The notes below the pieces were generated by a model. The model made no database searches. It was not told the origin of the DNA and saw only the letters and a list, made by a program, of their open reading frames with translations. DNA of 6,831 nucleotides from Methyloglobulus sp. (GTDB taxonomy: Bacteria; Pseudomonadota; Gammaproteobacteria; Methylococcales; Methylomonadaceae), in the NCBI GenBank assembly GCA_013140405.1, contig JABFSV010000085.1, positions 1-6,831 on the forward strand, read 5' to 3'. The position numbers were made by a program, and so were the translations under genes. Shown piece by piece: positions 1 to 6,444 of this stretch. How positions within the stretch are numbered: the stretch's first letter is position 1; each line of letters opens with the position of its first letter.

Positions 1-610
1 GCCATTCCCTAAAGTCCAGTGCCCCACCTCGGTGTGTGAGCCAACGCATAATCACCTTGTTTTTGCCGATCACTTGTTGGCGGTAAATACCAAGATTCTG
101 CCGAGTTTTATTAGGCCCTTTGGTAATTACTAAGGGCCATGTGATTAATGGCCCGGCATCACCAGGCCAACAGGTTTGTATGGGGTAAAGGCTTAAATCA
201 ATCTCATCCCCTTCTAATACGGTTTCCTGGCAGACTGGAGAGGAAACCAATTTGGGTGTCATATTGAGAACTTGCTTGAACACTGGGATTTTTTCAAACG
301 CATCTTTCATGCCTTTGGGCGGCTCGGGTTCTTTTAGATAGGCCAGTAGCTCGCCGATACCTCGCAATTCTGACACAGAGCTTGCTCCCATACCCATCGC
401 CACGCGTTTGGGTGTGCCAAACAGGTTGCAAAGCACAGGAATTTTGGAGTTTTTAGGGTTTTCAAACAGTATTGCTGGGCCGCCTTGTTTAAGCACGCGG
501 TCGCAAATTTCAGTCATCTCCAGGCAAGGATCGACTTCAACGGAAATTCGCTTCAGTTCGCCTTGTTTTTCCAGTTGTGCGATAAAGTCGCGCAAATCTT
601 TGTACTTCAC
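1..610 (-). CDS. ubiD: UbiD, 4-hydroxy-3-polyprenylbenzoate decarboxylase, N-terminal part (runs off left edge)
   Basis: UbiD is the prenylated-FMN-dependent decarboxylase that removes the carboxyl group from 4-hydroxy-3-polyprenylbenzoate during ubiquinone synthesis. Only the first 203 codons are in the window. The translation runs [20 protein letters not shown]... through [20 protein letters not shown] and [15 protein letters not shown] to [11 protein letters not shown], and tracks E. coli UbiD nearly without gaps. By comparison with E. coli, N172 is the metal ligand, and residues 175-177 (IYR), 189-191 (RWL) and 194-195 (RG) contact prenyl-FMN; all are intact. The start is GTG at 610-608: in this frame the upstream sequence reaches a stop codon (TAA) with no other start, and the E. 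coli protein begins similarly (MDAMKYNDLRDF). The GTG overlaps the prlC TGA as GTGA and there is no strong Shine-Dalgarno sequence, so translation is probably coupled to prlC. The C-terminal half, with the catalytic acidic residues, is outside the window. Confidence 0.96.
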   Translation of the reverse strand, partial: MKYKDLRDFIAQLEKQGELKRISVEVDPCLEMTEICDRVLKQGGPAILFENPKNSKIPVLCNLFGTPKRVAMGMGASSVSELRGIGELLAYLKEPEPPKGMKDAFEKIPVFKQVLNMTPKLVSSPVCQETVLEGDEIDLSLYPIQTCWPGDAGPLITWPLVITKGPNKTRQNLGIYRQQVIGKNKVIMRWLTHRGGALDFREW

Positions 611-2730
611 GCTGCGACACCGATGCCATTATGCCTGAGGAGTGCGTCAATGGAAGGTTTACGGCCTCGAAAGTTGACGTATAATTCCATAGCATCCTTG
701 CTACCACCGAGTTCCAGGATGTTGGATAAGAAGGCGTTACCTGCTTCTTGATTAAAAATACCTTTTTCCTCAAATAAAGAGAAGGCATCGCTGGATAGGA
801 CTTCGGCCCATTTATAGCTGTAGTATCCTGCCGCATAACCACCTGCAAAAATATGTGAGAAACTGTGCGGAAAACGGTTGGATTTAGGCGGTTGGATAAC
901 GGCAACCTGCGTTCTTACTTTTTCTAAGATTTCATAGATTCTGCCGCCTAAAGCAGGATTGAAATCCTGATGAATCCTGAAATCGAACAAACTGAACTCA
1001 AGTTGTCTGACCATTACCATGCCAGCTTGGAAGTTTTTTGCGGCTATCATTTTGTCGAACAAGCTATCAGGCAGGGTTTCGCCCGTTTGATAATGACCGG
1101 ATACCAGTTGTAGAGATTCTTTTTCCCAGCACCAGTTTTCCATGAATTGACTGGGTAGTTCAACCGCATCCCATTCCACGCCATTGATACCGGAAACGCC
1201 CAGATAGTCGATTTTGGTTAGCATGTGCTGTAGGCCATGACCAAATTCATGGAATAAGGTGGTTATTTCATCGTGAGTCAGGAGCGCAGGTTCCCTACCT
1301 GCCGCCGCACTTGACCCACAGGGATGTGGGGAATGCTGGCAACCGTATGGAACGGTTGTAGCCCCGCCATCCCTGGCAATCGGTGGCGTAAAATTACAAG
1401 TCAAGTATGCAACCGGAATTTGAATGGAACCACTTGTTTTCTTTCGACCCACACAATCATCCATCCATGCGCCGCCGCGTTTTTTAGACCGTGCATAAAG
1501 GTCAAGGTAAAATTGACCACGTAGTTGCCCGTCTTTGTCATGAATCTGAAAAAAACGCACATCGGGGTGCCAACTGTCAAATGAATTGATTTCCGAGATG
1601 TTCAAACCATATAGTTTTTTGACAACGGCAAATAAGCCCGGCAAAACGCGAGTGTCTGGGAAATAGGCCTTAACTTCTTCTTGCGACAACTGATAAAAAT
1701 GCTGGCGCATTTTCTCTGAGTAATAGCCCAGATCCCAGGATTGCAAGTCATTGATGCTGTAATGTTTGTCGGCAAAGGCACGTAATTCGTCTAAATCTTT
1801 TTGTGCTTGCGGCAGGGATTTTTCAGCCAAATCTTCCAGAAAATGAATGACATCTTCAGTTTTTTCCGCCATTTTTTTGGCTAAAGAGAGTTCAGCATAG
1901 TTTTTGAAGCCTAATAATTGGGCTTTCTCATGGCGTAATGCCAGAATTTTCTCCATGATTTCGCTATTGTCCCATTGTCCTGCATGAGGTCCTTGGTCAG
2001 ATGCCCTCGTGGAATAGGCTTCATAAAGTTCGCGCCGTAATTCCCTGTTATCGGCATAAGTCATAACTGCGTGGTAGGAAGGGAACTGCAACGTTATTTT
2101 CCAGCCCTCTTGTTGGCCAGTCTCAGCAGTTTGCTTGGCTTGGGAGAGTGCAGAAGGCGGTAGGCCCGCCAACTCGTCTTCATTAGTTATTGACTTGCTC
2201 CAGGCATTGGTTGCATCGAGGACATTTTCTTCGTAATTGCTGGCGAGCTTGGAAAGTTCCTGGCTGATTTCTTTGTAACGCTCTTTCTTTTCGTTATCCA
2301 GATCAATACCTGACAGCTTAAAATCCCTCAACGCATTGCTGATTATTTTTTGCTGGGCAACCGTGAGGGTTTGATATTCAGGGCTTTCGGCGATAAAGCG
2401 GTAAGCACTAAATAATGCTTCATTCTGTCCCATTTCAGTCGAATAGGCACTCAGCTTGGGCAAGCAAGCATTGTAAGCATCACGTAACGCATCGTTGTTT
2501 ACAACCGAGTTTAAATGGCTAACAGGTGACCAGGCTTTCCCCAGTTTATCGTCCGCATTTTCCAGCGGCTCAATTAGATTTTCCCAGGTGTAGTTGTTGG
2601 TGGCGCTTAAACATTTCTCTACCGTCGCACGGGCATCAGCCAGGAGTTGGTCGATGGCAGGTTCAATATGCTCGGGTTTTATTTGCGAAAATAAGGGCAG
2701 TACAGTATTGGATAGCAAGGGATTGTTCAT
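607..2730 (-). CDS. prlC: Oligopeptidase A (M3 zinc metallopeptidase) with an extra in-frame loop
   Basis: Cytoplasmic M3-family (thimet oligopeptidase-like) zinc peptidase; in E. coli it degrades short peptides, including cleaved signal peptides. The 707-residue protein opens [26 protein letters not shown], matching the E. coli OpdA start. Zinc ligands are H494 and H498 in HEFGH, with E495 as the catalytic base, and E524 in [11 protein letters not shown] is the third ligand. The substrate-binding segment [14 protein letters not shown] lies at about 626-639. All active-site motifs are present, so the enzyme is probably functional. ATG at 2730 was chosen over an in-frame TTG four codons upstream because the family N-terminus begins there; neither has a strong Shine-Dalgarno sequence. 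E. coli OpdA is 680 residues. The extra length is mostly residues 452-477, between CNFTPPI and [11 protein letters not shown], where E. coli passes directly from CNFNRPV to NGKPALFTHDE. This extra segment is encoded by a palindrome cluster listed separately. The stop overlaps the ubiD start. Confidence 0.96.
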   Translation of the reverse strand: MNNPLLSNTVLPLFSQIKPEHIEPAIDQLLADARATVEKCLSATNNYTWENLIEPLENADDKLGKAWSPVSHLNSVVNNDALRDAYNACLPKLSAYSTEMGQNEALFSAYRFIAESPEYQTLTVAQQKIISNALRDFKLSGIDLDNEKKERYKEISQELSKLASNYEENVLDATNAWSKSITNEDELAGLPPSALSQAKQTAETGQQEGWKITLQFPSYHAVMTYADNRELRRELYEAYSTRASDQGPHAGQWDNSEIMEKILALRHEKAQLLGFKNYAELSLAKKMAEKTEDVIHFLEDLAEKSLPQAQKDLDELRAFADKHYSINDLQSWDLGYYSEKMRQHFYQLSQEEVKAYFPDTRVLPGLFAVVKKLYGLNISEINSFDSWHPDVRFFQIHDKDGQLRGQFYLDLYARSKKRGGAWMDDCVGRKKTSGSIQIPVAYLTCNFTPPIARDGGATTVPYGCQHSPHPCGSSAAAGREPALLTHDEITTLFHEFGHGLQHMLTKIDYLGVSGINGVEWDAVELPSQFMENWCWEKESLQLVSGHYQTGETLPDSLFDKMIAAKNFQAGMVMVRQLEFSLFDFRIHQDFNPALGGRIYEILEKVRTQVAVIQPPKSNRFPHSFSHIFAGGYAAGYYSYKWAEVLSSDAFSLFEEKGIFNQEAGNAFLSNILELGGSKDAMELYVNFRGRKPSIDALLRHNGIGVAA
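1286..1377 (-). repeat. Four-hairpin palindromic element inserted in frame in prlC
   Basis: Within 92 bases lie four successive perfect inverted repeats: GCAGGT-TCCCT-ACCTGC (1286-1302), CCCACA-GGGA-TGTGGG (1315-1330), CAACCGT-ATGGA-ACGGTTG (1340-1358) and GCCA-TCCC-TGGC (1366-1377), given on the plus strand. Three of the four loops are GGGA or AGGGA (or the complement). A hand count gives 54 G+C in the 84 bases 1294-1377, clearly richer than the flanking gene. The segment coincides with the 26 residues (452-477 of prlC) that E. coli OpdA lacks. I infer a REP- or MITE-like palindromic element that entered the gene in a multiple of three, comparable in behaviour to the Rickettsia palindromic elements. 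The exact ends are uncertain, because the first hairpin overlaps host codons for Glu-Pro-Ala. No transposase and no clear target duplication is visible, and no second copy occurs in this window. Confidence 0.72.
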
Positions 2731-2785
2731 AATAAAAACCAAATAATAAGAGGATTGTTGCCAAGATCAATAATGCTTAGTAAGC

Positions 2786-2801
2786 CTGTTACCGTTAACA
2801 G
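2786..2801. repeat. Perfect short inverted repeat in the prlC upstream region
   Basis: CTGTTA-CCGT-TAACAG is a 6-bp perfect inverted repeat with a 4-nt spacer, 55 bases upstream of the prlC ATG. It sits just downstream of the candidate prlC promoter. It could be an operator-like site or a small hairpin in the leader; it could also be chance in this A+T-rich gap. There is no U-tract, so it is not a terminator. Confidence 0.3.
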
Positions 2802-2809
2802 ACCACATA

Positions 2810-2837
2810 AAGATACCAGTAAGACGGTTTCGGGCAA
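2810..2837 (-). promoter_or_regulatory. Candidate sigma-70 promoter for prlC-ubiD
   Basis: On the minus strand, TTGCCC (2837-2832) and TATCTT (2815-2810) are separated by 16 bases, each matching four of six consensus positions. A start site near 2803 would leave a leader of about 70 nt before the prlC ATG. A competing pair further upstream, TTGCCA-17-TATTTG, is about equally weak. The 164-bp gap after the RDD gene makes a promoter here plausible, but read-through from the RDD gene cannot be excluded. Confidence 0.22.
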
Positions 2838-2856
2838 GTTGACGGAATGTTCAGGA

Positions 2857-2879
2857 AATCCAAATAGGTTAATTGGATT
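2857..2879 (-). other. Stem-loop just after the RDD gene
   Basis: AATCCAA and TTGGATT form a perfect 7-bp inverted repeat with a 9-nt A+T-rich loop, starting about 16 bases after the RDD-family stop codon on the minus strand. The stem is weak (three G-C pairs) and no run of U follows, so it is not a convincing intrinsic terminator. It may act as a 3' end processing or attenuation structure, or be chance. Confidence 0.25.
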
Positions 2880-2894
2880 CAAGTGGCAAGATCA

Positions 2895-3311
2895 TTATTT
2901 GCCAGGCGATACCACGAAAAGTCCAGTTTTAGAGGTCATATCGTGCCAGCTACGCTGGTGTTTATCAATAAGCACCCAAAGAAAACCTAAGCCTAAGATG
3001 GCCCAGGAGAATAGGGAAGTGATGAACCGGATAAAAGCCTGCCGCCAAGTAATCAATTCATACTTGTCGTTTAAGACTTTTATTTTCCAAGACTTTAACC
3101 CCAGCGTTTGGCCGCCGTGTGTCCAAAACCAGCCATAAAAGCAAAAACTGACCACAAATAAATAGAGGGGGTAAAAGATTTGCTGTTGGCTAAAAGCCTC
3201 GCCGTGGTTAAAAGGGAGTAGAATCGCCGTTGCTAAAAATAATAAGGCGACTAACAGCAATAAATCGTAAATAATTGCCGCCAGATGGCGCAAAAGCCCG
3301 GGCTTGGTCAT
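2895..3311 (-). CDS. RDD-family small membrane protein
   Basis: A 138-residue inner-membrane protein of the RDD family, named for conserved Arg and Asp residues; its precise function is not established, and transport roles have been proposed for some members. The sequence shows the family layout: R8 and D16 at the start of the first membrane segment (about 10-32), a second segment at 45-63, the GGQTLGLKSWKIKVLND signature at 66-82, TWRQAFIRF leading into a third segment at 97-115, then D116 and a WHD motif at 122-124. ATG at 3311 is preferred over an in-frame TTG two codons upstream. Neither has a well-spaced Shine-Dalgarno sequence: GGAG abuts the ATG. The gene is followed after 164 bp by prlC on the same strand and preceded, 33 bp away, by a possible small membrane ORF. 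Nothing here ties it functionally to prlC or ubiD. Confidence 0.88.
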   Translation of the reverse strand: MTKPGLLRHLAAIIYDLLLLVALLFLATAILLPFNHGEAFSQQQIFYPLYLFVVSFCFYGWFWTHGGQTLGLKSWKIKVLNDKYELITWRQAFIRFITSLFSWAILGLGFLWVLIDKHQRSWHDMTSKTGLFVVSPGK

Positions 3312-3344
3312 CTCCAAGGTAAGATTTTGAGCTAGCGCTCAGTC

Positions 3345-3542
3345 TTACAATTTGAATAATGCCAATTTTTGGCCGAAATACATGCACATTGCCATCAATC
3401 CGACTAACATAAACAAAGAAAAGATGAACGGCGGCCTGTGCAGAAGCAAAATAGCGAAATCTGTCACAAACAAGCTAGTCAAGAAAGGTTGGTCTAGCAA
3501 AGAGCAAAGAATTTTTTTTAAGATTGCAATACAGTTAGTCAT
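3345..3542 (-). CDS. Possible 65-residue hydrophobic protein, unrecognised
   Basis: An ATG-to-TAA frame of 65 codons, 33 bases upstream of the RDD gene on the same strand. The product has a short N-terminal stretch (MTNCIAILKKILCSLL) and two hydrophobic stretches at roughly 20-35 and 38-55 separated by HRPP, so it would be a two-segment membrane peptide. I recognise no family. No Shine-Dalgarno sequence precedes the ATG, and the opposite strand is open over the same stretch (a lysine- and asparagine-rich frame), so the frame may be accidental. In its favour are its orientation and spacing relative to another membrane-protein gene. If it is not real, 3312-3744 is a 433-bp non-coding stretch holding only the pcnB control signals. 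Confidence 0.33.
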   Translation of the reverse strand: MTNCIAILKKILCSLLDQPFLTSLFVTDFAILLLHRPPFIFSLFMLVGLMAMCMYFGQKLALFKL

Positions 3543-3678
3543 GTCGGCATTGGGTTCGGTAATAGAAAAGGCTGTTTAGTTTTTTATAGCGCACAACACG
3601 CAGCCAATTGTTTGTTAAAATCTACGTGCTGATTTTACTATATCCAAAAGATTTATGTAAAAGAAAACCCGCAGTTGA

Positions 3679-3708
3679 TTGGGTGTAGGCTTATCAAAAT
3701 GTTATGAT
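3679..3708 (+). promoter_or_regulatory. Candidate promoter for the pcnB-folK-panBC operon
   Basis: TATGAT (3703-3708) matches five of six bases of a sigma-70 -10 box. TTGGGT (3679-3684) lies 18 bases upstream as a weak -35 box. Transcription would begin near 3715, giving a leader of about 30 nt that contains the AGGGA ribosome site. It is the best-placed candidate in the divergent gap, but the -35 box is poor. Confidence 0.35.
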
Positions 3709-3730
3709 TAACAATAATAAAAACAACATT

Positions 3731-3747
3731 AGGGACAAAGCGCCATT
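3731..3747 (+). promoter_or_regulatory. Ribosome binding site and ATT start of pcnB
   Basis: AGGGA at 3731-3735 lies nine bases before ATT at 3745-3747. The pcnB frame is open back to a TAG at 3730, and between that TAG and the TTG at 3817 it contains no ATG, GTG or TTG. The TTG has AGG directly touching it, too close to act as a Shine-Dalgarno sequence. The ATT therefore decides the start; E. coli pcnB is known to use AUU as well. Confidence 0.7.
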
Positions 3748-5112
3748 CTAAACTTCTTCAAAAAAATTATTGGTTCCACAAAAACCAAGGTAGAACTATC
3801 GCCAGCGAAAACCAGGTTGTACGAACGATCTGAGCATAGTATTTCGCGCACCCAAATTAGCGACAACGCTTTAAAAGTCTTATATCGCCTGAAAAAAGAA
3901 GGCTTTGATGCTTACTTAGTTGGTGGCTGCGTACGTGACCTATTGTTGGGGCGAGAACCGAAAGATTTCGATGTGGTGACGAATGCCGACCCTGAGCAAA
4001 TCAAAAAAATCTTCCGAAATTGCCGTTTAATAGGCAGGCGATTTCGCCTTGCCCATGTGCATTTTGGTAGGGAAGTCATTGAAGTCGCCACTTTTCGTGG
4101 TAAAGGCGATGAGCAGGACGAGAAACAACAGCTCAATAAGGAAGGGCGGTTGCTGAGGGACAACGTCTATGGCACCATAGAAGAAGATGTTTGGCGCAGG
4201 GATTTTACCGTCAACGCACTGTATTACAATATTAAAGACTATTCTGTCGTCGATTATGTCGGCGGAATGGAAGACCATAAGGCTTCCACATTAAAGCTCA
4301 TCGGCGATCCTGAAACACGATTCAGGGAGGATCCCGTCAGGATGCTTAGGGCTGTGCGCTTTGCTGTCAAACTGGGTTTCAATCTTGATCCCGACTGCCA
4401 AAAAGCTATTCATACTACTTCAACCTTACTTGAAAGCATTCCTTCCGCACGCTTGTACGATGAGGTCTTAAAGTTGTTCTTGTCCGGTTACGCCGTGCAA
4501 ACATTTGAGATGCTTAGGCATTATGGGTTATTTCAAGTGTTGTTTCCAGCTACTGAAAAAAGCCTGGCGGTTGAGCAAGATGGATTCCCAAAGCTATTTT
4601 TAATCAGGGCGTTGCAGAACTCTGACAATCGGACTGCTGAAGGCAAGACGGTGACAGCTTATTTCTTGCTGGCAGCGTTTTTGTGGGAGCCAGTACAGAC
4701 AATTGCCAGGGAAATGATCAAAAAAGGCGTACCTGAATACATGGCTTATCAGGATGCCGCCAATGAAGCTGTTTCCAGGCAGGTAAAGTTAACGGCGATG
4801 CCTAAGTACATTACCACTGCAATGCGCGAAGTCTGGGGTTTACAACCCAAGTTTAATGCGCGAGTGGGGTCAAAACCTAGCCGACTGCTAACCCACCCGC
4901 GCTTTCGGGCAGGCTACGACTTCTTATTGTTACGTGCTGAAACCGATGGCGTTGATTCTGAGCTGGCAGAATGGTGGACGCGCTATCAAAGCGCCAATGA
5001 AAATGAACAACGGAAAATGACCCAGCCAGGGCGCAATAACCAAAAAAAATCTGGGCTGAAAAGGAATTTTCGTCGAGCTAGCCAAAACAAGCCTAAGGCA
5101 ACAGAGACATAG
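3745..5112 (+). CDS. pcnB: Poly(A) polymerase I, predicted AUU start
   Basis: PcnB adds 3' poly(A) tails to RNAs, promoting their decay, and in E. coli it controls ColE1-type plasmid copy number through RNA I. From the ATT start the protein is 455 residues, close to the E. coli length. The nucleotidyltransferase head shows GGCVRDLLLG (60-69), the catalytic pair D74 and D76 in DFDVV, RRDFTVNAL (151-159) and EDPVRMLRAVRFAVKL (195-210). IGRRFRLAHV at 96-105 is the signature separating poly(A) polymerases from CCA-adding enzymes, and no HD domain is seen. The C-terminal tail from about 428 is rich in Lys, Arg, Asn and Gln, as expected for RNA binding. An annotation beginning at the TTG at 3817 would lose 24 residues (LNFFKKIIGSTKTKV... 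in part), which resemble the basic-hydrophobic N-terminus of relatives. It is the first gene of a probable operon, with folK 17 nt downstream. Confidence 0.95.
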   Translation: MLNFFKKIIGSTKTKVELSPAKTRLYERSEHSISRTQISDNALKVLYRLKKEGFDAYLVGGCVRDLLLGREPKDFDVVTNADPEQIKKIFRNCRLIGRRFRLAHVHFGREVIEVATFRGKGDEQDEKQQLNKEGRLLRDNVYGTIEEDVWRRDFTVNALYYNIKDYSVVDYVGGMEDHKASTLKLIGDPETRFREDPVRMLRAVRFAVKLGFNLDPDCQKAIHTTSTLLESIPSARLYDEVLKLFLSGYAVQTFEMLRHYGLFQVLFPATEKSLAVEQDGFPKLFLIRALQNSDNRTAEGKTVTAYFLLAAFLWEPVQTIAREMIKKGVPEYMAYQDAANEAVSRQVKLTAMPKYITTAMREVWGLQPKFNARVGSKPSRLLTHPRFRAGYDFLLLRAETDGVDSELAEWWTRYQSANENEQRKMTQPGRNNQKKSGLKRNFRRASQNKPKATET

Positions 5113-5129
5113 CGTTTTCCGTTCCTGAT

Positions 5130-5651
5130 ATGAACAATCTGTCCGCACATGCAGTTACCGCTTATATAGGCCTGGGTAGCAACCTAGAATCGCCCGTAGC
5201 CCAAATAAAATCTGCTCGATTGGCGATTAACGCACTGGATAATGTGAAAGAACTGGCATTCTCAAGCCTGTATGCAAGCACGCCCATGGGGCCGCAAGAC
5301 CAGCCGGATTATGTGAATGCAGTGATGGCGGTAGAGACAGGATTGCCCCCTCTGGATTTATTGCACGCTTTGCAAGCAATTGAGTTGGAACATGGGCGGG
5401 TACGGGGTGTCCAACGCTGGGGTGCGAGGACATTGGATCTGGATTTGCTCTTGTACGGTGACCACCAAATAGAGTCGCCGGAATTGATTGTGCCACATAA
5501 AGGTATTGCCGAACGGGCTTTTGTCCTGTATCCATTGAGTGAATGTGTATCGGATTTGGTTGTTCCAGGTTTTGGTAGGCTTTCTGACTTAGTTACAAAC
5601 TGTCCACTTGCAGGTTTACGGCGATTAAACGAATATGAATCAGCTAGTTGA
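5130..5651 (+). CDS. folK: HPPK, 2-amino-4-hydroxy-6-hydroxymethyldihydropteridine pyrophosphokinase
   Basis: Transfers pyrophosphate from ATP to 6-hydroxymethyl-7,8-dihydropterin, the step before dihydropteroate synthase in folate synthesis. The 173-residue protein has the family's usual size and motifs: AYIGLGSNL at 11-19, the pterin loop TPMGPQDQPDYVNAV (51-65), and the HPPK signature RWGARTLDLDLLLYG (96-110), in which D103 and D105 are the magnesium ligands. HKGIAERAFVLYPLSE near the C-terminus is also typical. ATG at 5130 is the only sensible start; no clear Shine-Dalgarno sequence precedes it, so translation may depend on ribosomes leaving pcnB 17 nt upstream. The 3' end overlaps panB by 17 bases. 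The order pcnB-folK-panB-panC is common in gammaproteobacteria. Confidence 0.97.
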   Translation: MNNLSAHAVTAYIGLGSNLESPVAQIKSARLAINALDNVKELAFSSLYASTPMGPQDQPDYVNAVMAVETGLPPLDLLHALQAIELEHGRVRGVQRWGARTLDLDLLLYGDHQIESPELIVPHKGIAERAFVLYPLSECVSDLVVPGFGRLSDLVTNCPLAGLRRLNEYESAS

Positions 5652-6438
5652 TAAACCCTTGTCGATCAATGACATATCGGCTATGAAGCGCAGAGGTGAA
5701 AAAATAAGCTGCCTTACGGCTTACGATGCCAGTTTTGCCGCAGTCCTAGATAAGGTTGGCATTGATATGCTCCTGGTTGGCGATTCCTTGGGTATGGTCG
5801 TCCAAGGCCACAGTAGCACCTTGCCTGTCACGATTGAACAGATGGTTTACCATACCCAGTGTGTAAGCCGAGCGCGGAAACGGGCTTATCTCATCGCCGA
5901 TTTGCCGTTTATGACCTATAGCAGGCCTGATATTGCCGCAAAAAATGCCGCGCAATTACTTCAGGTAGGTGGCGCACAAATGGTTAAATTGGAAGGGGCA
6001 AAGGTCGATTGCGTCCGTTTTCTGGTCGAGCAAGGCATCCCCGTCTGTGGTCATTTAGGCTTATTGCCGCAATCCATTCATCAGCTTGGCGCTTACAGCG
6101 TTCAAGGAAAACAACCCGAAGCGGCACAAAAACTTCGTGATGATGCCCAGCAATTGCAACGCGCAGGTGCGAGTTTGCTAGTTCTGGAGTGTGTGCCGGC
6201 TGCACTAGCCAAGGAAATCAGCAATGGGTTAACTATTCCTGTTATTGGTATCGGTGCTGGCGTTGACTGCGACGGGCAAGTGTTAGTCCTGTATGACATG
6301 CTTGATATTGGTGTCGGTAAGCGGCCACGGTTTTCCAAAAACTTCATGATAGGAAGCAAAAGCGTGGAAGATGCCATTGCCGCCTATCATAGCGCAGTTA
6401 AGGGCACCGAGTTTCCAGCTTCTGAACATAGTTTTTAA
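5635..6438 (+). CDS. panB: Ketopantoate hydroxymethyltransferase
   Basis: Adds a hydroxymethyl group from 5,10-methylene-tetrahydrofolate to 2-oxoisovalerate, giving ketopantoate, the first committed step to pantothenate and coenzyme A. The 267-residue protein (E. coli 264) is complete. Visible motifs are LTAYDASFA (27-35), LLVGDSLGMVVQGH (46-59), ADLPFM (88-93), MVKLEG (116-121), GHLGLLPQS (139-147), LVLECVP (182-188) and IPVIGIGAG. By comparison with E. coli, D50, D89 and E120 are the metal ligands, K118 binds substrate and E185 is the catalytic acid. The ATG lies inside the folK 3' end, giving a 17-base overlap and only a weak Shine-Dalgarno sequence, so coupling to folK is likely. A downstream ATG (codon 17) is too close to LTAYD to be preferred. 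panC follows after 6 nt. Confidence 0.97.
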   Translation: MNQLVDKPLSINDISAMKRRGEKISCLTAYDASFAAVLDKVGIDMLLVGDSLGMVVQGHSSTLPVTIEQMVYHTQCVSRARKRAYLIADLPFMTYSRPDIAAKNAAQLLQVGGAQMVKLEGAKVDCVRFLVEQGIPVCGHLGLLPQSIHQLGAYSVQGKQPEAAQKLRDDAQQLQRAGASLLVLECVPAALAKEISNGLTIPVIGIGAGVDCDGQVLVLYDMLDIGVGKRPRFSKNFMIGSKSVEDAIAAYHSAVKGTEFPASEHSF

Positions 6439-6444
6439 TAAGCC

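Noticed and set aside
537..905. A 122-codon minus-strand frame overlapping the 3' end of prlC, as a possible frameshifted gene fragment
   Set aside because: prlC reads without interruption to its family C-terminus in its own frame, so this is an out-of-frame shadow.
2731..2742. TTG at 2742 as the prlC start
   Set aside because: It adds only four residues (MVFI) before an ATG that aligns with the E. coli OpdA N-terminus.
2755..3138. A 127-codon plus-strand frame opposite the RDD gene
   Set aside because: It lies mostly antisense to a clear RDD-family gene, its product resembles no family I know and has no domain-like composition, so it is a shadow frame.
3328..3341. TGAGC-TAGC-GCTCA hairpin between the small ORF and the RDD gene as a terminator
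   Set aside because: A 5-bp stem with no following run of U on either strand; too weak to call.
3817..5112. TTG at 3817 as the pcnB start
   Set aside because: It has no properly spaced ribosome site and would remove an N-terminal segment that looks coding and family-like; ATT at 3745 fits better.
5227..5535. A 102-codon minus-strand frame inside folK
   Set aside because: It is antisense to an intact, motif-complete HPPK gene.
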